Assembly: GCA_903930585.1 (NCBI GenBank)
Contig: CAIYZD010000431.1
Coordinates: 1-38,515 of the forward strand
Reading direction: 5' to 3'
Length of the DNA stretch: 38,515 bases
Source of the DNA: an uncultured Geobacteraceae bacterium
GTDB taxonomy: Bacteria; Desulfobacterota; Desulfuromonadia; Geobacterales; Pseudopelobacteraceae
Shown here: one piece after another, positions 17,998 to 26,818 of the stretch
Layout: the number at the start of each line of letters is the position of its first letter
Numbering within the stretch: the stretch's first letter is position 1
Position numbers and translations under genes: made by a program
Notes under the pieces: model-generated
Database searches by the model: none
What the model saw: the letters and a program-made list of their open reading frames with translations, nothing else
What the model was told of the DNA's origin: nothing

Positions 17998-18582
17998 ATG
18001 ATTAGGGAATTTGAAATACTGAAGTCACATCGTTTAAATGCCGAGTCGTCTTTTGCACGCCCGGTTCAAGTCCTCCCCGAGCAGGTAAAACTGGATGATC
18101 CTGCGATATCCGTTCTTACCGATTTCAATAAGGTTTCACTTCTTGTCGCGCGGATGATACTACCCCTGGAAGTTGCTAATTCAAAGATGATCCGATATGG
18201 GGTAAGAGCACTGATCGTATTGAATGGTAACGACCAGGTTGCCGGTCTGTTGACTGCCAGCGATATCCTTGGCGAGAAGCCGATGCGTTTTCTGAAAAGC
18301 ATGGGCGGAACTCATGCCGATCTTATGGTACGTGACGTAATGACGCCGCAGCATGAACTGGAAGTACTGAAAATTGAAGATGTACGAAATGCGTCCGTCG
18401 GTCAAATCGTTGCAACGCTGAAAAAGGCCGGCAGACAGCATGGCCTGGTCGTTTCTGAAGGGACGGATGGGAAGCAGTTGGTGTACGGCATGTTCTCACT
18501 TACACAAATCGTGAAGCTGTTGGGATCTTCACCTGATCAAGTGCTGGCCGATATAGATGCTGTAGTTGTGCGTTCGGTCTAG
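17998..18582 (+). CDS. Two-CBS-domain protein
   Basis: The 194-residue protein is mostly a CBS pair. The first repeat spans about 55-95 (GVRALIVLNGNDQVAGLLTASDILG), and the second follows VRDVMTP at about 112 and includes HGLVVSEGTDGKQLVYGMFSLTQIVKLLG. CBS pairs bind ATP, AMP or related nucleotides and act as energy sensors. No catalytic or DNA-binding domain is attached, so it probably regulates a partner. The ATG at 17998 is preceded by AAGGAG. It is divergent from the protease and isolated from the next gene by a terminator. The partner is unknown. Confidence 0.82.
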   Translation: MIREFEILKSHRLNAESSFARPVQVLPEQVKLDDPAISVLTDFNKVSLLVARMILPLEVANSKMIRYGVRALIVLNGNDQVAGLLTASDILGEKPMRFLKSMGGTHADLMVRDVMTPQHELEVLKIEDVRNASVGQIVATLKKAGRQHGLVVSEGTDGKQLVYGMFSLTQIVKLLGSSPDQVLADIDAVVVRSV

Positions 18583-18612
18583 TACCCTGGACTATTAAAA
18601 TCTTTGCAAACC

Positions 18613-18656
18613 AACCCGTCCAAGCCTCCCCATATCAGGGGAGGCTTGGACGGGTT
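18613..18656. terminator. Long perfect hairpin between converging genes
   Basis: A 19-bp perfect stem (18613-18631 with 18638-18656) with a six-base loop ATATCA lies between the CBS gene and the mmd operon end, which converge. No U-tract follows closely, so termination efficiency is unsure, and it could also be a dispersed palindromic repeat. Confidence 0.6.
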
Positions 18657-18736
18657 CTGCCCCAGTTTCAAACGAAGAACCACCCCTCCAATTTACATTT
18701 TCAGAATGAACGGTCTTGCAGTATGCCCATGACCTC

Positions 18737-19867
18737 TTATTTCACACCAAGCAGCGCCAGCAGGATGCCGCCGGAGATGGCGGTACCAAAAACCCCCGCC
18801 AGGTTCGGCCCCATGGCATGCATGATCAAAAAAACCTGAGGATTTTCCCGGTTGCCGACCATGTGTGAAACCCGGGCGGCGATAGGCACCGAAGCGATTC
18901 CGGCTGAGCCGATGAGCGGATTGATCTTGCCGCGGCTGATGATATTCATGATCTTGGCGGCCACGACCCCGGACCCGGTGCCGAAGACGAACGCCACCAA
19001 CCCCAGAGCTATAATCTCAAGGGTTTTAAGAGTCAGGAATTGCTCGGCATTCATGGTTGATCCAATGGCAACCGTTAATACAATCGTTATGATATTCATG
19101 ATTTCATTGGCTGCTGTCTTGGCCAGCCGGTCAACCATCAGGCACTCTTTCAGCAGATTTCCCAGCATCAACATGGTGATGAGAGGAGCGATAGGCGGGA
19201 AAAAAAGATTAACGACGACGGCGATGATGATGGGAAACGCAATCTTCTCCAGGCGAGTGACCTCGCGGGGTTTCTCCATGATAATATTCCGTTCCTTTTT
19301 TGTAGTCAGCAGTTTCATGACGGGCGGCTGGATCAACGGCATCAGTGCCATGTATGAGTAGGCGGCCACCGAAATCTGTGGAAGCAGATGCGGGGCCAGT
19401 TTCATGGTGACGAAGATCGCCATGGGGCCGTCGGCACCGCCGATAATGCCGATGGCGCCGGCTTCAGCCAGGGAAAATCCGAGCAGCTTGGCCCCGATCA
19501 GGGCCACAAAAATGCCCAGATGTGCAGCGGCGCCCAAGATCACCAGCCACGGACTGGCAATCATGGGCCCGAAATCGGTCATGGCCCCAACCCCCAGAAA
19601 GATCAGCGGCGGAACAATGAGCAGAGCAACCCCCTGGTAGGCATAATGAAACAATCCTCCTGGTTGCGTCAGGCCTGAGCCGGGCACATTGGCCACGATA
19701 CAGGCAAATCCGATGCCGACAAGCAGAAAGGGCTCGTATTTTTTGGCCAGGGCCAGATAGATCATGGTGAGCCCCACAAGCATCATGAATACGTTTCCCC
19801 AGCTTAATTGGGCCAGACCGGTCTGTTCTTTCAATAAGGTTAATAAATCGATTAATTGAGCAAGCAT
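18737..19867 (-). CDS. mmdB: Methylmalonyl-CoA decarboxylase beta subunit (sodium pump)
   Basis: The 376-residue protein is the multi-helix membrane subunit that decarboxylates carboxybiotin and exports sodium ions. It shows the conserved beta-subunit segment GIIGGADGPMAIFVT (about 140-154), whose Asp is required in oxaloacetate decarboxylase, and later the helices GSAGIASVPIAARVSH and HAMGPNLAGVFGTAISGGILL. A longer frame to 19972 adds residues with no family match; the ATG at 19867 follows GGAGTG and starts MLAQLIDLL. It is the last gene of the cluster mmdA-D-C-B. The same subunit serves oxaloacetate and glutaconyl-CoA decarboxylases, so naming rests on the alpha subunit. Confidence 0.93.
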   Translation of the reverse strand: MLAQLIDLLTLLKEQTGLAQLSWGNVFMMLVGLTMIYLALAKKYEPFLLVGIGFACIVANVPGSGLTQPGGLFHYAYQGVALLIVPPLIFLGVGAMTDFGPMIASPWLVILGAAAHLGIFVALIGAKLLGFSLAEAGAIGIIGGADGPMAIFVTMKLAPHLLPQISVAAYSYMALMPLIQPPVMKLLTTKKERNIIMEKPREVTRLEKIAFPIIIAVVVNLFFPPIAPLITMLMLGNLLKECLMVDRLAKTAANEIMNIITIVLTVAIGSTMNAEQFLTLKTLEIIALGLVAFVFGTGSGVVAAKIMNIISRGKINPLIGSAGIASVPIAARVSHMVGNRENPQVFLIMHAMGPNLAGVFGTAISGGILLALLGVK

Positions 19868-19880
19868 GTTTTCACTCCGT

Positions 19881-20303
19881 TTATTGCGGTAGTCCCTCAA
19901 TGTACAGCAGGACATGTCCGTCATCCACGGCATCTCCCTCCTTGACCAGAACGGCCCGCACGGTACCGGCAACTGGCGCTACAATCGGGGTTTCCATCTT
20001 CATGGCATCCAGCACGATCAGCTCCTGATGGTAAGCAACCAGATCCCCCGGTTTGATCAGACATTTGAAAATATGCCCTGCCATGGGACTTACGATGGCC
20101 TGACATCCTTCAGGGAGAGTCGAGTGTGCAGTAACCGGAACAGATGCTGAAGAAGATGGCGCAGTGACTACGGGAGACGGAACAGGCGGTAACTGGGCAG
20201 CCGGAGAATGGCTTGCATGGAGCAACTCCGGGACGGAATCATCCAGTACCTCTACGCCGACATCGTATGTTTTTCCTTCAAGGGTTATTCTCAACATTTT
20301 CAT
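19881..20303 (-). CDS. mmdC: Biotin carrier subunit of methylmalonyl-CoA decarboxylase
   Basis: The 140-residue subunit carries the biotin that moves CO2 between the alpha and beta subunits. It has a short N-terminal domain, a flexible Pro/Ala/Ser linker (about 33-62) and a biotinyl domain with the attachment signature DAMKMET, biotin on Lys102. The layout matches the gamma subunit of Propionigenium and Veillonella enzymes. The gene lies 13 bases before mmdB. Confidence 0.94.
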   Translation of the reverse strand: MKMLRITLEGKTYDVGVEVLDDSVPELLHASHSPAAQLPPVPSPVVTAPSSSASVPVTAHSTLPEGCQAIVSPMAGHIFKCLIKPGDLVAYHQELIVLDAMKMETPIVAPVAGTVRAVLVKEGDAVDDGHVLLYIEGLPQ

Positions 20304-20382
20304 AGTGATGATTCCTTTCTAAAAAGAGTCTTATTGGTAACTCGTGTTGATCAACGGGTACCACCGGATGTCGTGGCACGTG

Positions 20383-20796
20383 CTATTTGAGGCGATGTGA
20401 CTGTAGTTCGTGACGCCCCTGAACTGCCCAGAGCCTGTTTTTAACGGTTACAGGACGGACTCTGGCGACACGTACCGGTTTTCCCAGCACTTCGAACGCT
20501 GCGGCGGTGAGCAGTACCACCAGCTGCTGGTCACTGAGGCCAGGATGAATGCCGCCTGTTACAGCTAATTGAGCCGCCGGGGAGGGTGGGGGCGAGACGG
20601 CGGCGGTGCCGGATTTCCTGGGCGTTGACCGGTCAAGCGGCGTGGCCGGAGAGCCTTCGCTGTCCTGTGTGCGGAATCTGTTGAGCAGAGGGAACAGCGC
20701 CAGAATCACCCCGATTCCGCCGATGATGACGAAGCTCAAAATGAAATCGATTGCGCTGATGAGAAGCGCCCCGTTTACGTTGTCTTGAATAGGCAT
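20383..20796 (-). CDS. mmdD: Small membrane-anchor subunit of methylmalonyl-CoA decarboxylase (OadG-like)
   Basis: The 137-residue protein has one N-terminal transmembrane helix (FILSFVIIGGIGVILALFPL, about 18-37), a Pro-rich linker and a C-terminal segment (GLSDQQLVVLLTAAAFEVLGKPVRVARVRPV). This is the layout of OadG/MmdD subunits, which anchor the alpha subunit to the membrane pump and assemble the complex. Sequence in this family is poorly conserved, so the call leans on position between mmdA and mmdC. About 80 bases separate it from mmdC and 76 from mmdA. Confidence 0.82.
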   Translation of the reverse strand: MPIQDNVNGALLISAIDFILSFVIIGGIGVILALFPLLNRFRTQDSEGSPATPLDRSTPRKSGTAAVSPPPSPAAQLAVTGGIHPGLSDQQLVVLLTAAAFEVLGKPVRVARVRPVTVKNRLWAVQGRHELQSHRLK

Positions 20797-20872
20797 GATA
20801 CTCGTATCCTGACGGTTGATTGATATGTGCTTGTTTCGGACATTTTTTCCGAAGTGTGTTGTGGTGAGAGAA

Positions 20873-22426
20873 TCACAATGGGATCAGGCCATGCTTCTTG
20901 GCTGGCCGCGATACCCGTTTGGTCAGTGATATCCGCAAGGCCTGCGCGATACGTGCCCGTGTTTCTGCGGGCTCGATCACATCGGTAATCATATCGCGGG
21001 AAGCCGCCTGATAGGGCGTGGCAAATTTGTCGCGGTACGACTTCATCAGCTCGGCCTCTTTTGATTGATGGTCTTCGGCTTCATCGATCTCTTTCTTGTA
21101 GATTATCTTGGTAGCGCTTTCCGCTCCCATTACCGCAATCTCCGCGCAGGGCCAGGCAAAGACAAAATCGGCCCCCATATCCTTGGAACACATGGCCAGA
21201 TAGGCGCCACCGTAGGCTTTACGCATGATCAGGGTGATTTTCGGCACCGTGGCGGCAGCGTAGGCAAACAGCATCTTGGCGCCGTGACGGATGATGCCGC
21301 CCCGTTCCTGGGCCAGACCCGGCATAAATCCGGGTACATCCACCAGGTTCACCAGCGGCACATTAAAGGCGTTGCAAAAGCGGATGAAACGGGCCGCCTT
21401 GTCTGAGCTGTCGATATCAAGGCATCCGGCCTTGTATGCCGGTTGATTGGCCACCAGTCCTACAACCATGCCGTTGATTCGGCCAAACCCGACGACGATG
21501 TTGCGTGCGAATTCGCGATGAACTTCAAGCCACTGATCCGGATCCAGCAGTCGGTCAATCACCTGATACACATCGAAGCTGAGCTTCGGATCATCCGGTA
21601 CCAGTTCGTTCATTCCCTCGTCCCGCTCCGGAGCGATTTCGTTGGGGATATAGTGGGGAGGGTCCTGTAAATTGTTGAGCGGCAGAAAGCTGAGCAGTTG
21701 CCGAGCAAGGCTTATGGCATGTTGGTCGTCTTCGGCAATGAAATGGATATTGCCGCTGACAGTGGCGTGAGCCTCCGCTGTGCCGAATTGTTCGATCGGC
21801 GCGACCTGCCCGGTGGCAGACTTGATTACCTCGGGACCACAGATGAACATGCTGGAATGTGTGCGGGTTTGAATCAAAAAATCCATCAGAGCCGGGCTGT
21901 AGGCTGCCCCTCCGGCACAGGGCCCGGCGATTATGGCGATTTGCGGTACCACACCGGAGGCTTCCACATTCTTGTAAAAGACCTGTCCATACCCGGAAAG
22001 GCTGTGTATTCCCTCTTGAATACGGGCGCCACCGGAATCGTTGATAGCCACCACCGGGATGCCGGTCTCGCAGGCAAGGGTCATGATGTCGCAGATCTTT
22101 TTGGCCTGCATGTGTCCGAGAGCTCCGCCGCCAACGGTGAAGTCCTGGCTGTAGATCGCCACCGGCCGGCTGTCCACATTACCGGTGCCGGTCACCACGC
22201 CATCACCCGGCATGAATTTTCCAGTAAAACCAGGCATATGGCAGGCATGGTTGACATGCATGCCAAATTCGATAAATGAGGTGTCATCAAATAACAGCTC
22301 GACCCGCTCACGAGCGCCAAGGCGCCCTTCAGCATGCCGGAGCTTCATTTTTTCTTTGCCGCCGCCCGCCAGTGCATTCGTGCGACGCTGACGAAGTTCA
22401 TCGAGCAGTTCCTTTTTTATTGCCAT
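20873..22426 (-). CDS. mmdA: Methylmalonyl-CoA decarboxylase alpha (carboxyltransferase) subunit
   Basis: The 517-residue subunit transfers the carboxyl group of (S)-methylmalonyl-CoA to biotin, giving propionyl-CoA. It has the acyl-CoA carboxyltransferase fold: SGGARIQEG (131-139), the oxyanion motif GPCAGGAAYSPA (168-179), DVPGFMPGLAQERGGIIRHG and the second oxyanion region RKAYGGAYLAMCSK. Propionyl-CoA carboxylase beta chains share this fold, but the linked beta pump, biotin carrier and anchor indicate the sodium-translocating decarboxylase. With the rest of the operon it would let the cell conserve energy from succinate or propionate metabolism as a sodium gradient. The ATG follows AAAGGAG. 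Confidence 0.94.
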   Translation of the reverse strand: MAIKKELLDELRQRRTNALAGGGKEKMKLRHAEGRLGARERVELLFDDTSFIEFGMHVNHACHMPGFTGKFMPGDGVVTGTGNVDSRPVAIYSQDFTVGGGALGHMQAKKICDIMTLACETGIPVVAINDSGGARIQEGIHSLSGYGQVFYKNVEASGVVPQIAIIAGPCAGGAAYSPALMDFLIQTRTHSSMFICGPEVIKSATGQVAPIEQFGTAEAHATVSGNIHFIAEDDQHAISLARQLLSFLPLNNLQDPPHYIPNEIAPERDEGMNELVPDDPKLSFDVYQVIDRLLDPDQWLEVHREFARNIVVGFGRINGMVVGLVANQPAYKAGCLDIDSSDKAARFIRFCNAFNVPLVNLVDVPGFMPGLAQERGGIIRHGAKMLFAYAAATVPKITLIMRKAYGGAYLAMCSKDMGADFVFAWPCAEIAVMGAESATKIIYKKEIDEAEDHQSKEAELMKSYRDKFATPYQAASRDMITDVIEPAETRARIAQALRISLTKRVSRPAKKHGLIPL

Positions 22427-22472
22427 TTCAAACTCCTTTAGTGCTGAACAACCGGTAACAGGTCAATTAAAG

Positions 22473-22500
22473 GATATAGCAGATAAATTCATATTAGCAA
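22473..22500 (-). promoter_or_regulatory. Candidate promoter of the mmd operon
   Basis: On the minus strand TTGCTA (22495-22500) and TATATC (22473-22478) are spaced by 16 bases, 47 bases or so before the mmdA start. The -10 match is fair. Confidence 0.5.
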
Positions 22501-22522
22501 GGAAGATCCTGATTAGTTCCGT

Positions 22523-22915
22523 TCAGGTTTCCCGTTTTGCTGCACCATGGCAGATATAAGAACCAACAAAGGCTTCCAGCAGGCTGAGCGGCACGGCGTA
22601 CACCAGAATTGATATCGGGAACACTCGCAAATTCCAGGCAACAACCCACATCAAAACAAACGCCATGAGCCAACTGATGAGAGCGGTCTGCATAAGACTG
22701 AATTTCCGGGAAATAACAAAGAGCGCCAGAGCAAACAAAAAGCCCCACACTACCCATAGTATGGCGTTTAACGGTTCTGAAGGAAACGTCATTCCGAGCA
22801 ATCGGTAATGTTCAACCCAATATGATTTCAACAACAGTTCATTACGGACAAATTCGGAGGTGTTTATCCAGATGCCGGCAAACAGTACGGTTCTGATACC
22901 TCGGTAGCGCTGCAT
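22523..22915 (-). CDS. Small four-helix membrane protein of unknown function
   Basis: I do not recognise this 130-residue protein. It has four hydrophobic stretches (about 5-20, 45-67, 72-92, 98-118) separated by short polar loops, with Trp-rich segments such as LNAILWVVWGFLFALALFVI. The longer frame to 23017 overlaps the response regulator gene. The ATG at 22915 and a GTG three bases before it both sit behind AAGGAG. It is the last gene of the operon encoding the ABC transporter and the LytS/LytT pair and may be a target or accessory of that system, which is inference. Confidence 0.7.
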   Translation of the reverse strand: MQRYRGIRTVLFAGIWINTSEFVRNELLLKSYWVEHYRLLGMTFPSEPLNAILWVVWGFLFALALFVISRKFSLMQTALISWLMAFVLMWVVAWNLRVFPISILVYAVPLSLLEAFVGSYICHGAAKRET

Positions 22916-22961
22916 CACGTGTGGCTCCTTTATAGCGTAATTTTTCCCATAGACTGCCTGA

Positions 22962-23726
22962 TCACCGTTGCCGGAACAGATGGGTGTAGCTGCGTCCGAC
23001 CGACAATGTTTTTTCATGGTGATGCAACTGAAGAGTCAGGCCTCCGAAGTCACGGGTAACCCTGGCGATTGCCGCCACCCGGACAATGGCGTTGCGGTGT
23101 ATCCGCCAGAAACGCTCTGGGTCCAGTTCGTCCTCCAGCTCTTTGAGCGGGGTGCGAATGACCCGTTCGGACTTTCGATTGATCACGAGGGTGTATTTGT
23201 CCGATGCCTGGAAATAATCAATCTCGTCCACCGGCACCAGTTCGATATCGTTATGCTGAGAGACCTGCAGCCACTGCAGATACTGCTTTTTCGGCCGGAT
23301 CTGTTCCGTCAGTTGCGCAATCAGCGGCGATAAATCAGGGGGATTGTGAGAGAGATGAGCCTGCAGACGGGCCACGGTGGTGCTTAGCCGCTCTCCCGAC
23401 ACCGGCTTGAGCAGATAATCCACCGCAGCGTTTTCAAAGGCCTGGACCGCATACTGGTCATAGGCGGTGACAAAGACGATGTGACATGACGTGCCGATCC
23501 GGGAGGCCAATTCAAGCCCACTCATGCCCGGCATGCGGATATCCAGAAATGCCACGTCCGGCTGCAGATCATCCAGCAACTGCAACGCTTCGGCAGCGTT
23601 GTGCGCTTCCGCTGAAATGAGCAGTTCCGGCCAGCAGGAGGCCAGTTGTCGCTTCAACAGGACGCAGAGGTGTGGCTCGTCATCAACGATTATGGCGGTA
23701 GGCCGTTTGTCAGCTCTTCTGCTCAC
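22962..23726 (-). CDS. LytTR-family response regulator
   Basis: The 254-residue protein has a receiver domain (residues 10-120, acidic Asp15/Asp16, phosphoacceptor Asp62 in VAFLDIRMPGM, Lys in LLKPVSG) and a C-terminal LytTR DNA-binding domain (about 145-250: DIELVPVDEIDYFQASDKY, FWRIHRNAIVRVAAI). LytTR regulators bind spaced imperfect direct repeats. Its start overlaps the stop of the LytS-type kinase gene by ATGA (23723-23726), so the two form a pair. As part of the same run as the transporter genes, it probably controls that operon. Confidence 0.95.
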   Translation of the reverse strand: MSRRADKRPTAIIVDDEPHLCVLLKRQLASCWPELLISAEAHNAAEALQLLDDLQPDVAFLDIRMPGMSGLELASRIGTSCHIVFVTAYDQYAVQAFENAAVDYLLKPVSGERLSTTVARLQAHLSHNPPDLSPLIAQLTEQIRPKKQYLQWLQVSQHNDIELVPVDEIDYFQASDKYTLVINRKSERVIRTPLKELEDELDPERFWRIHRNAIVRVAAIARVTRDFGGLTLQLHHHEKTLSVGRSYTHLFRQR

Positions 23727-24817
23727 AGGTTTCCTCCCGCTGTCATGGGAATGGTCAGCCGTATGGTGGCGCCGTGCGGACTGTTCGGCAGTACCTGGAA
23801 TGACGCTTCACCGTTATAAATCAGGTTAAGGCGCTCGCGGATGTTGTTCATGCCGACCCCCACCGGGCTTGATGATGTGATGCCGATACCGTTGTCGCGG
23901 ACTTCAAGCTGCAGCATGCCTTCAGACAAGACGGCTCTTATGGTTATGCTGCCACCCTCCGGCTTCGGATCGATACCGTGCTCCACGGCATTTTCCACCA
24001 GCGGCTGAATAAGGAGCGGCGGCACCGGCACGGACAATAATTCCGGCTGAACATCGATATGATAGCTTAGCCGGTTTCCCATGCGAACCGCCATGATATC
24101 GAGAAAGGAACGTACCGTTGCCAGTTCATCTTCAAGCCGGATTCTGTCGCAGCGGGTCTGCTGGAGCGAGGCGCGCAGGTAGGTGGTAAAGTCGCTCAGC
24201 ATCTGCCCGGCCTTGTCCGGCTGCGTCGGAATAAGACTGAGCACATTGGAGAGAGTATTAAAGAGAAAGTGGGGTTCTATCTGGGCTTGCAGGATTTTAA
24301 AGTTTGCCTCGGTCAGGCGCTGCTCATAGGAAATCCGTTCGATCTCTTCCTGACGCAGGGCGGCGGCAGCTTCGGAAATGGCGGCCTGGGAATAGAAAAA
24401 ATACGAAATCGCCGGCCCGCAGATGAGAGAAACCACCAGCAGCGCCAGCAGCAGGCCCGGATACTTTTCAATCATGACAATCGGATTGATACCATTGGCA
24501 ACAGTACCGATCACAATCCCGATGGCTGTTCCGAGCAGAATCGCAGCCAGTGATGTCTGCCAGTTGAGATTGTCAGCACTGCCCCACTGCATAAGGAAAT
24601 GGGATGAAATGGTGATAGACAGGCCAATGGCGAGGCAATAACGGAGATTGAAAAAATACCCCCCCTCCAGAACAAGGTTAAGGAGCCCTGCCAGTACAAG
24701 CATCAGGGTAATAACGATGGCGAAATCCCGTGCCATGTTTTTGATCGGAGGCCGGGAAGTGCGGCGTTTCCTGCTCGAACATTCAGAAAATACCGGGTAC
24801 TGTACAGAACGTGTCAT
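23723..24817 (-). CDS. LytS/YehU-type membrane histidine kinase
   Basis: The 364-residue kinase has about four transmembrane helices (FAIVITLMLVLAGLLNLVL, then three more to residue 150), a short coiled coil, and a His_kinase (PF06580-type) domain. The phosphoacceptor is His183 in QAQIEPHFLFNTLSN; the ATP lid residues are VENAVEHG and DNGIG. There is no large periplasmic domain, so it likely senses something in the membrane. The ATG at 24817 follows GAGGAAA; the longer frame to 24949 runs into the barrel gene and is not used. It lies 34 bases after the barrel gene. Confidence 0.93.
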   Translation of the reverse strand: MTRSVQYPVFSECSSRKRRTSRPPIKNMARDFAIVITLMLVLAGLLNLVLEGGYFFNLRYCLAIGLSITISSHFLMQWGSADNLNWQTSLAAILLGTAIGIVIGTVANGINPIVMIEKYPGLLLALLVVSLICGPAISYFFYSQAAISEAAAALRQEEIERISYEQRLTEANFKILQAQIEPHFLFNTLSNVLSLIPTQPDKAGQMLSDFTTYLRASLQQTRCDRIRLEDELATVRSFLDIMAVRMGNRLSYHIDVQPELLSVPVPPLLIQPLVENAVEHGIDPKPEGGSITIRAVLSEGMLQLEVRDNGIGITSSSPVGVGMNNIRERLNLIYNGEASFQVLPNSPHGATIRLTIPMTAGGNL

Positions 24818-24851
24818 GGGATTTCCTCGGTTGAGTAATGCTCTGATACTA

Positions 24852-26087
24852 TTACCAAAATCCTTGCAGGGCAAAATAAATAATGCGCTCTTCCGGCAGC
24901 AGTCGGTAGGCGGACCCTCCTGCTCCGCCATACTGGCGAACGCCGCCATCGACCCGGAAATGATTGCCGGAATAGGCTAGTGACGCAGTGGTCACCAGGC
25001 CGCCATCTGCCGGCGTGCACAGCAGATCAACGGCCGGTTCCCAGTTTTCCCCTTCGTGGCGATGGGAAAGACGGAGCAGCAGATTTTCCTTCAACACGTT
25101 TGGCTGGTCAAAGTAGTGCAGGCTGTAGGCACTATTGCCGCTGACCGCTGCCGGAGGAATCCCCTGACTGAGCAGGCCTGCCTGTCTTGAAACCAGCTCT
25201 TTAACATCCCGCCACTCTGCAGAGCTATAAGCTGTGGCATCGTACCACGCTTCACCCAGCAACGAGAACCCGGCCTCACCGGTCAGGGTGAAGCCGGCAA
25301 GTGCCGTAACAGCATGCTCACGTGTCTGGGACCGCATCGGGTCACCGCTGCTCAAAGGTACTCCGGCAGTTCCAATCAGTGAATTATACTGTTGCTCAAA
25401 ACGGTGCTGATACAGCAGCGAACCGTGAACTTCCAGACTTTCCAACGGGACAGTACTGATGGCGGCACCTGTCTCAAAGTGATGATGCTCGCTCAAACGC
25501 GCTACGGCATGCCAATCTGTGGTGCCGTCACGCAGATAATACTTCAGGGCCACCGATTCATCATTTTTCGCCACCCCGGCCCGGCCCTGTCCCGGATTGG
25601 CATAAATCAGCATCCAGGCGGAGTCTCCGGAAAACGTTTCCCACGCCAGATACGGGATTCCCTCTAACGTTGTCGTTACGATGGAACGACGGTTTTCCTG
25701 CTGCAGCAGGTCAAGTGGCCGGTAACCGAACCCCACATCCCAGCTTACTATTTTTTTTCCCAAAGAAAACCGCTCGCCTGCCAGTGAAAAATCATAGTTC
25801 AGTTCGTTAACAACAGTTGTGTATTCCGGTTTGTACTGCTCCATAGCCGTGGTTGCGGCAGTTGCCACCAGGTTGACATCCCACACCCTGGCACGCAGTT
25901 CGAATTCTTCCCGCGTACGATTTTTTCCGAAGCGGCTTTGAGCCGCGCCAGGGGCAAACGGGCTGGCAGAATTAAGCGTGTGGTATTCCGGTATGGCCCA
26001 GGCTTTGACAGAAACGTCACTGGCGTCCACCTGCGATACAGACAGGCAGGCGGCGCACAGCGCCGCGATTGCGGTCCCGGCTTTCAT
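24852..26087 (-). CDS. Predicted outer-membrane beta-barrel protein
   Basis: The 411-residue protein has a signal peptide (MKAGTAIAALCAACLSVSQVDA) and then alternating hydrophobic-polar strands typical of a barrel, with a terminal aromatic residue (ends LQGFW) as needed for outer-membrane insertion. The segments GKKIVSWDVGFGYRPLDLLQQ and SAWMLIYANPG resemble DUF1302-type barrels, which occur next to exporters and LolA-like proteins, but I am not certain of the family. The start overlaps the stop of the LolA-like gene as ATGA (26084-26087). In context it may be the outer-membrane receiver or pore of the export system. Confidence 0.78.
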   Translation of the reverse strand: MKAGTAIAALCAACLSVSQVDASDVSVKAWAIPEYHTLNSASPFAPGAAQSRFGKNRTREEFELRARVWDVNLVATAATTAMEQYKPEYTTVVNELNYDFSLAGERFSLGKKIVSWDVGFGYRPLDLLQQENRRSIVTTTLEGIPYLAWETFSGDSAWMLIYANPGQGRAGVAKNDESVALKYYLRDGTTDWHAVARLSEHHHFETGAAISTVPLESLEVHGSLLYQHRFEQQYNSLIGTAGVPLSSGDPMRSQTREHAVTALAGFTLTGEAGFSLLGEAWYDATAYSSAEWRDVKELVSRQAGLLSQGIPPAAVSGNSAYSLHYFDQPNVLKENLLLRLSHRHEGENWEPAVDLLCTPADGGLVTTASLAYSGNHFRVDGGVRQYGGAGGSAYRLLPEERIIYFALQGFW

Positions 26088-26818
26088 TCCTTCAAATCGT
26101 TGCGTGTCAGGAACATGGGATTATAATACTCATCCGGCACGCTGCGCGCTTTTCTGGTCAGATAGCTGATGACGGTTTCCCGTCCGGTCTGGATCTGGTC
26201 CTTTATCGCCATGGCGGTTACCTGCCGGCGTCCTTTTACCGATGCCACCGAGAAGCGCGCCTGCTTTGCCAGTTTGTCGGAAGCAACGTACAGATCGGCT
26301 TTTACCGGTCTTGAATCATTTTTGGCGATAAACAGTTCAATCCGTTTATAGCTCACCCCCTTGTTTTTGGCAGTGAGACTCAAATGAAAGCAGAGGACGC
26401 CGTCCACATCGATCTCACCGGCAACGCTGCCGTCATAATCCTCGCTCCAGTTCATGGTTGCGATATCCCCCACCGAAGCATCCCCAAGCAGCTTCTGCAT
26501 CGGTGTAATGCGAATCGGTCGCTGGCTCTGGGGCATGATCTGCCAGAAGTCATCGCCAATCATCAGCACCTTCTGTCCCTTTTCTCCGGCAGACTGCATC
26601 AGCACCAGCGAACGACGGCCATTTTTAAGATACACGGTATAGAGCCGCTCCTTATCCAATACGCCTGATTTGAACAACTTTACATCAGTTTCCACCTGCA
26701 TGGCGTTCGCTTCCAGTCGGTAGCTGTCCGCTTTTTTGAGATACCTCGCGACATCTCCGGCCTGGGCTTGCAGGGCGGTGATACAGACAACGAAACAGGT
26801 CACGATGAAGTTACACAT
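26084..26818 (-). CDS. LolA-like outer-membrane lipoprotein-sorting protein
   Basis: The 244-residue protein has a signal peptide (MCNFIVTCFVVCITALQAQA) and a fold resembling the LolA/LolB half-barrel that binds acyl chains in the periplasm. The conserved region FWQIMPQSQRPIRITPMQKLLGDAS, MNWSEDYDGSVAGE and YKRIELFIAKNDSRPVKADLY matches the 'outer membrane lipoprotein-sorting' family (COG2834), which is distinct from the housekeeping LolA. Its start overlaps the permease gene by eight bases. It is likely a periplasmic shuttle for a lipid or lipoprotein handed over by the adjacent ABC transporter. Confidence 0.85.
   Translation of the reverse strand: MCNFIVTCFVVCITALQAQAGDVARYLKKADSYRLEANAMQVETDVKLFKSGVLDKERLYTVYLKNGRRSLVLMQSAGEKGQKVLMIGDDFWQIMPQSQRPIRITPMQKLLGDASVGDIATMNWSEDYDGSVAGEIDVDGVLCFHLSLTAKNKGVSYKRIELFIAKNDSRPVKADLYVASDKLAKQARFSVASVKGRRQVTAMAIKDQIQTGRETVISYLTRKARSVPDEYYNPMFLTRNDLKE

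Noticed and set aside
20835-20853. TTCGGA/TCCGAA inverted repeat between mmdA and mmdD as a terminator
   Set aside because: The stem is only six bases without a U-tract on the minus strand; at most a weak processing or attenuation site.
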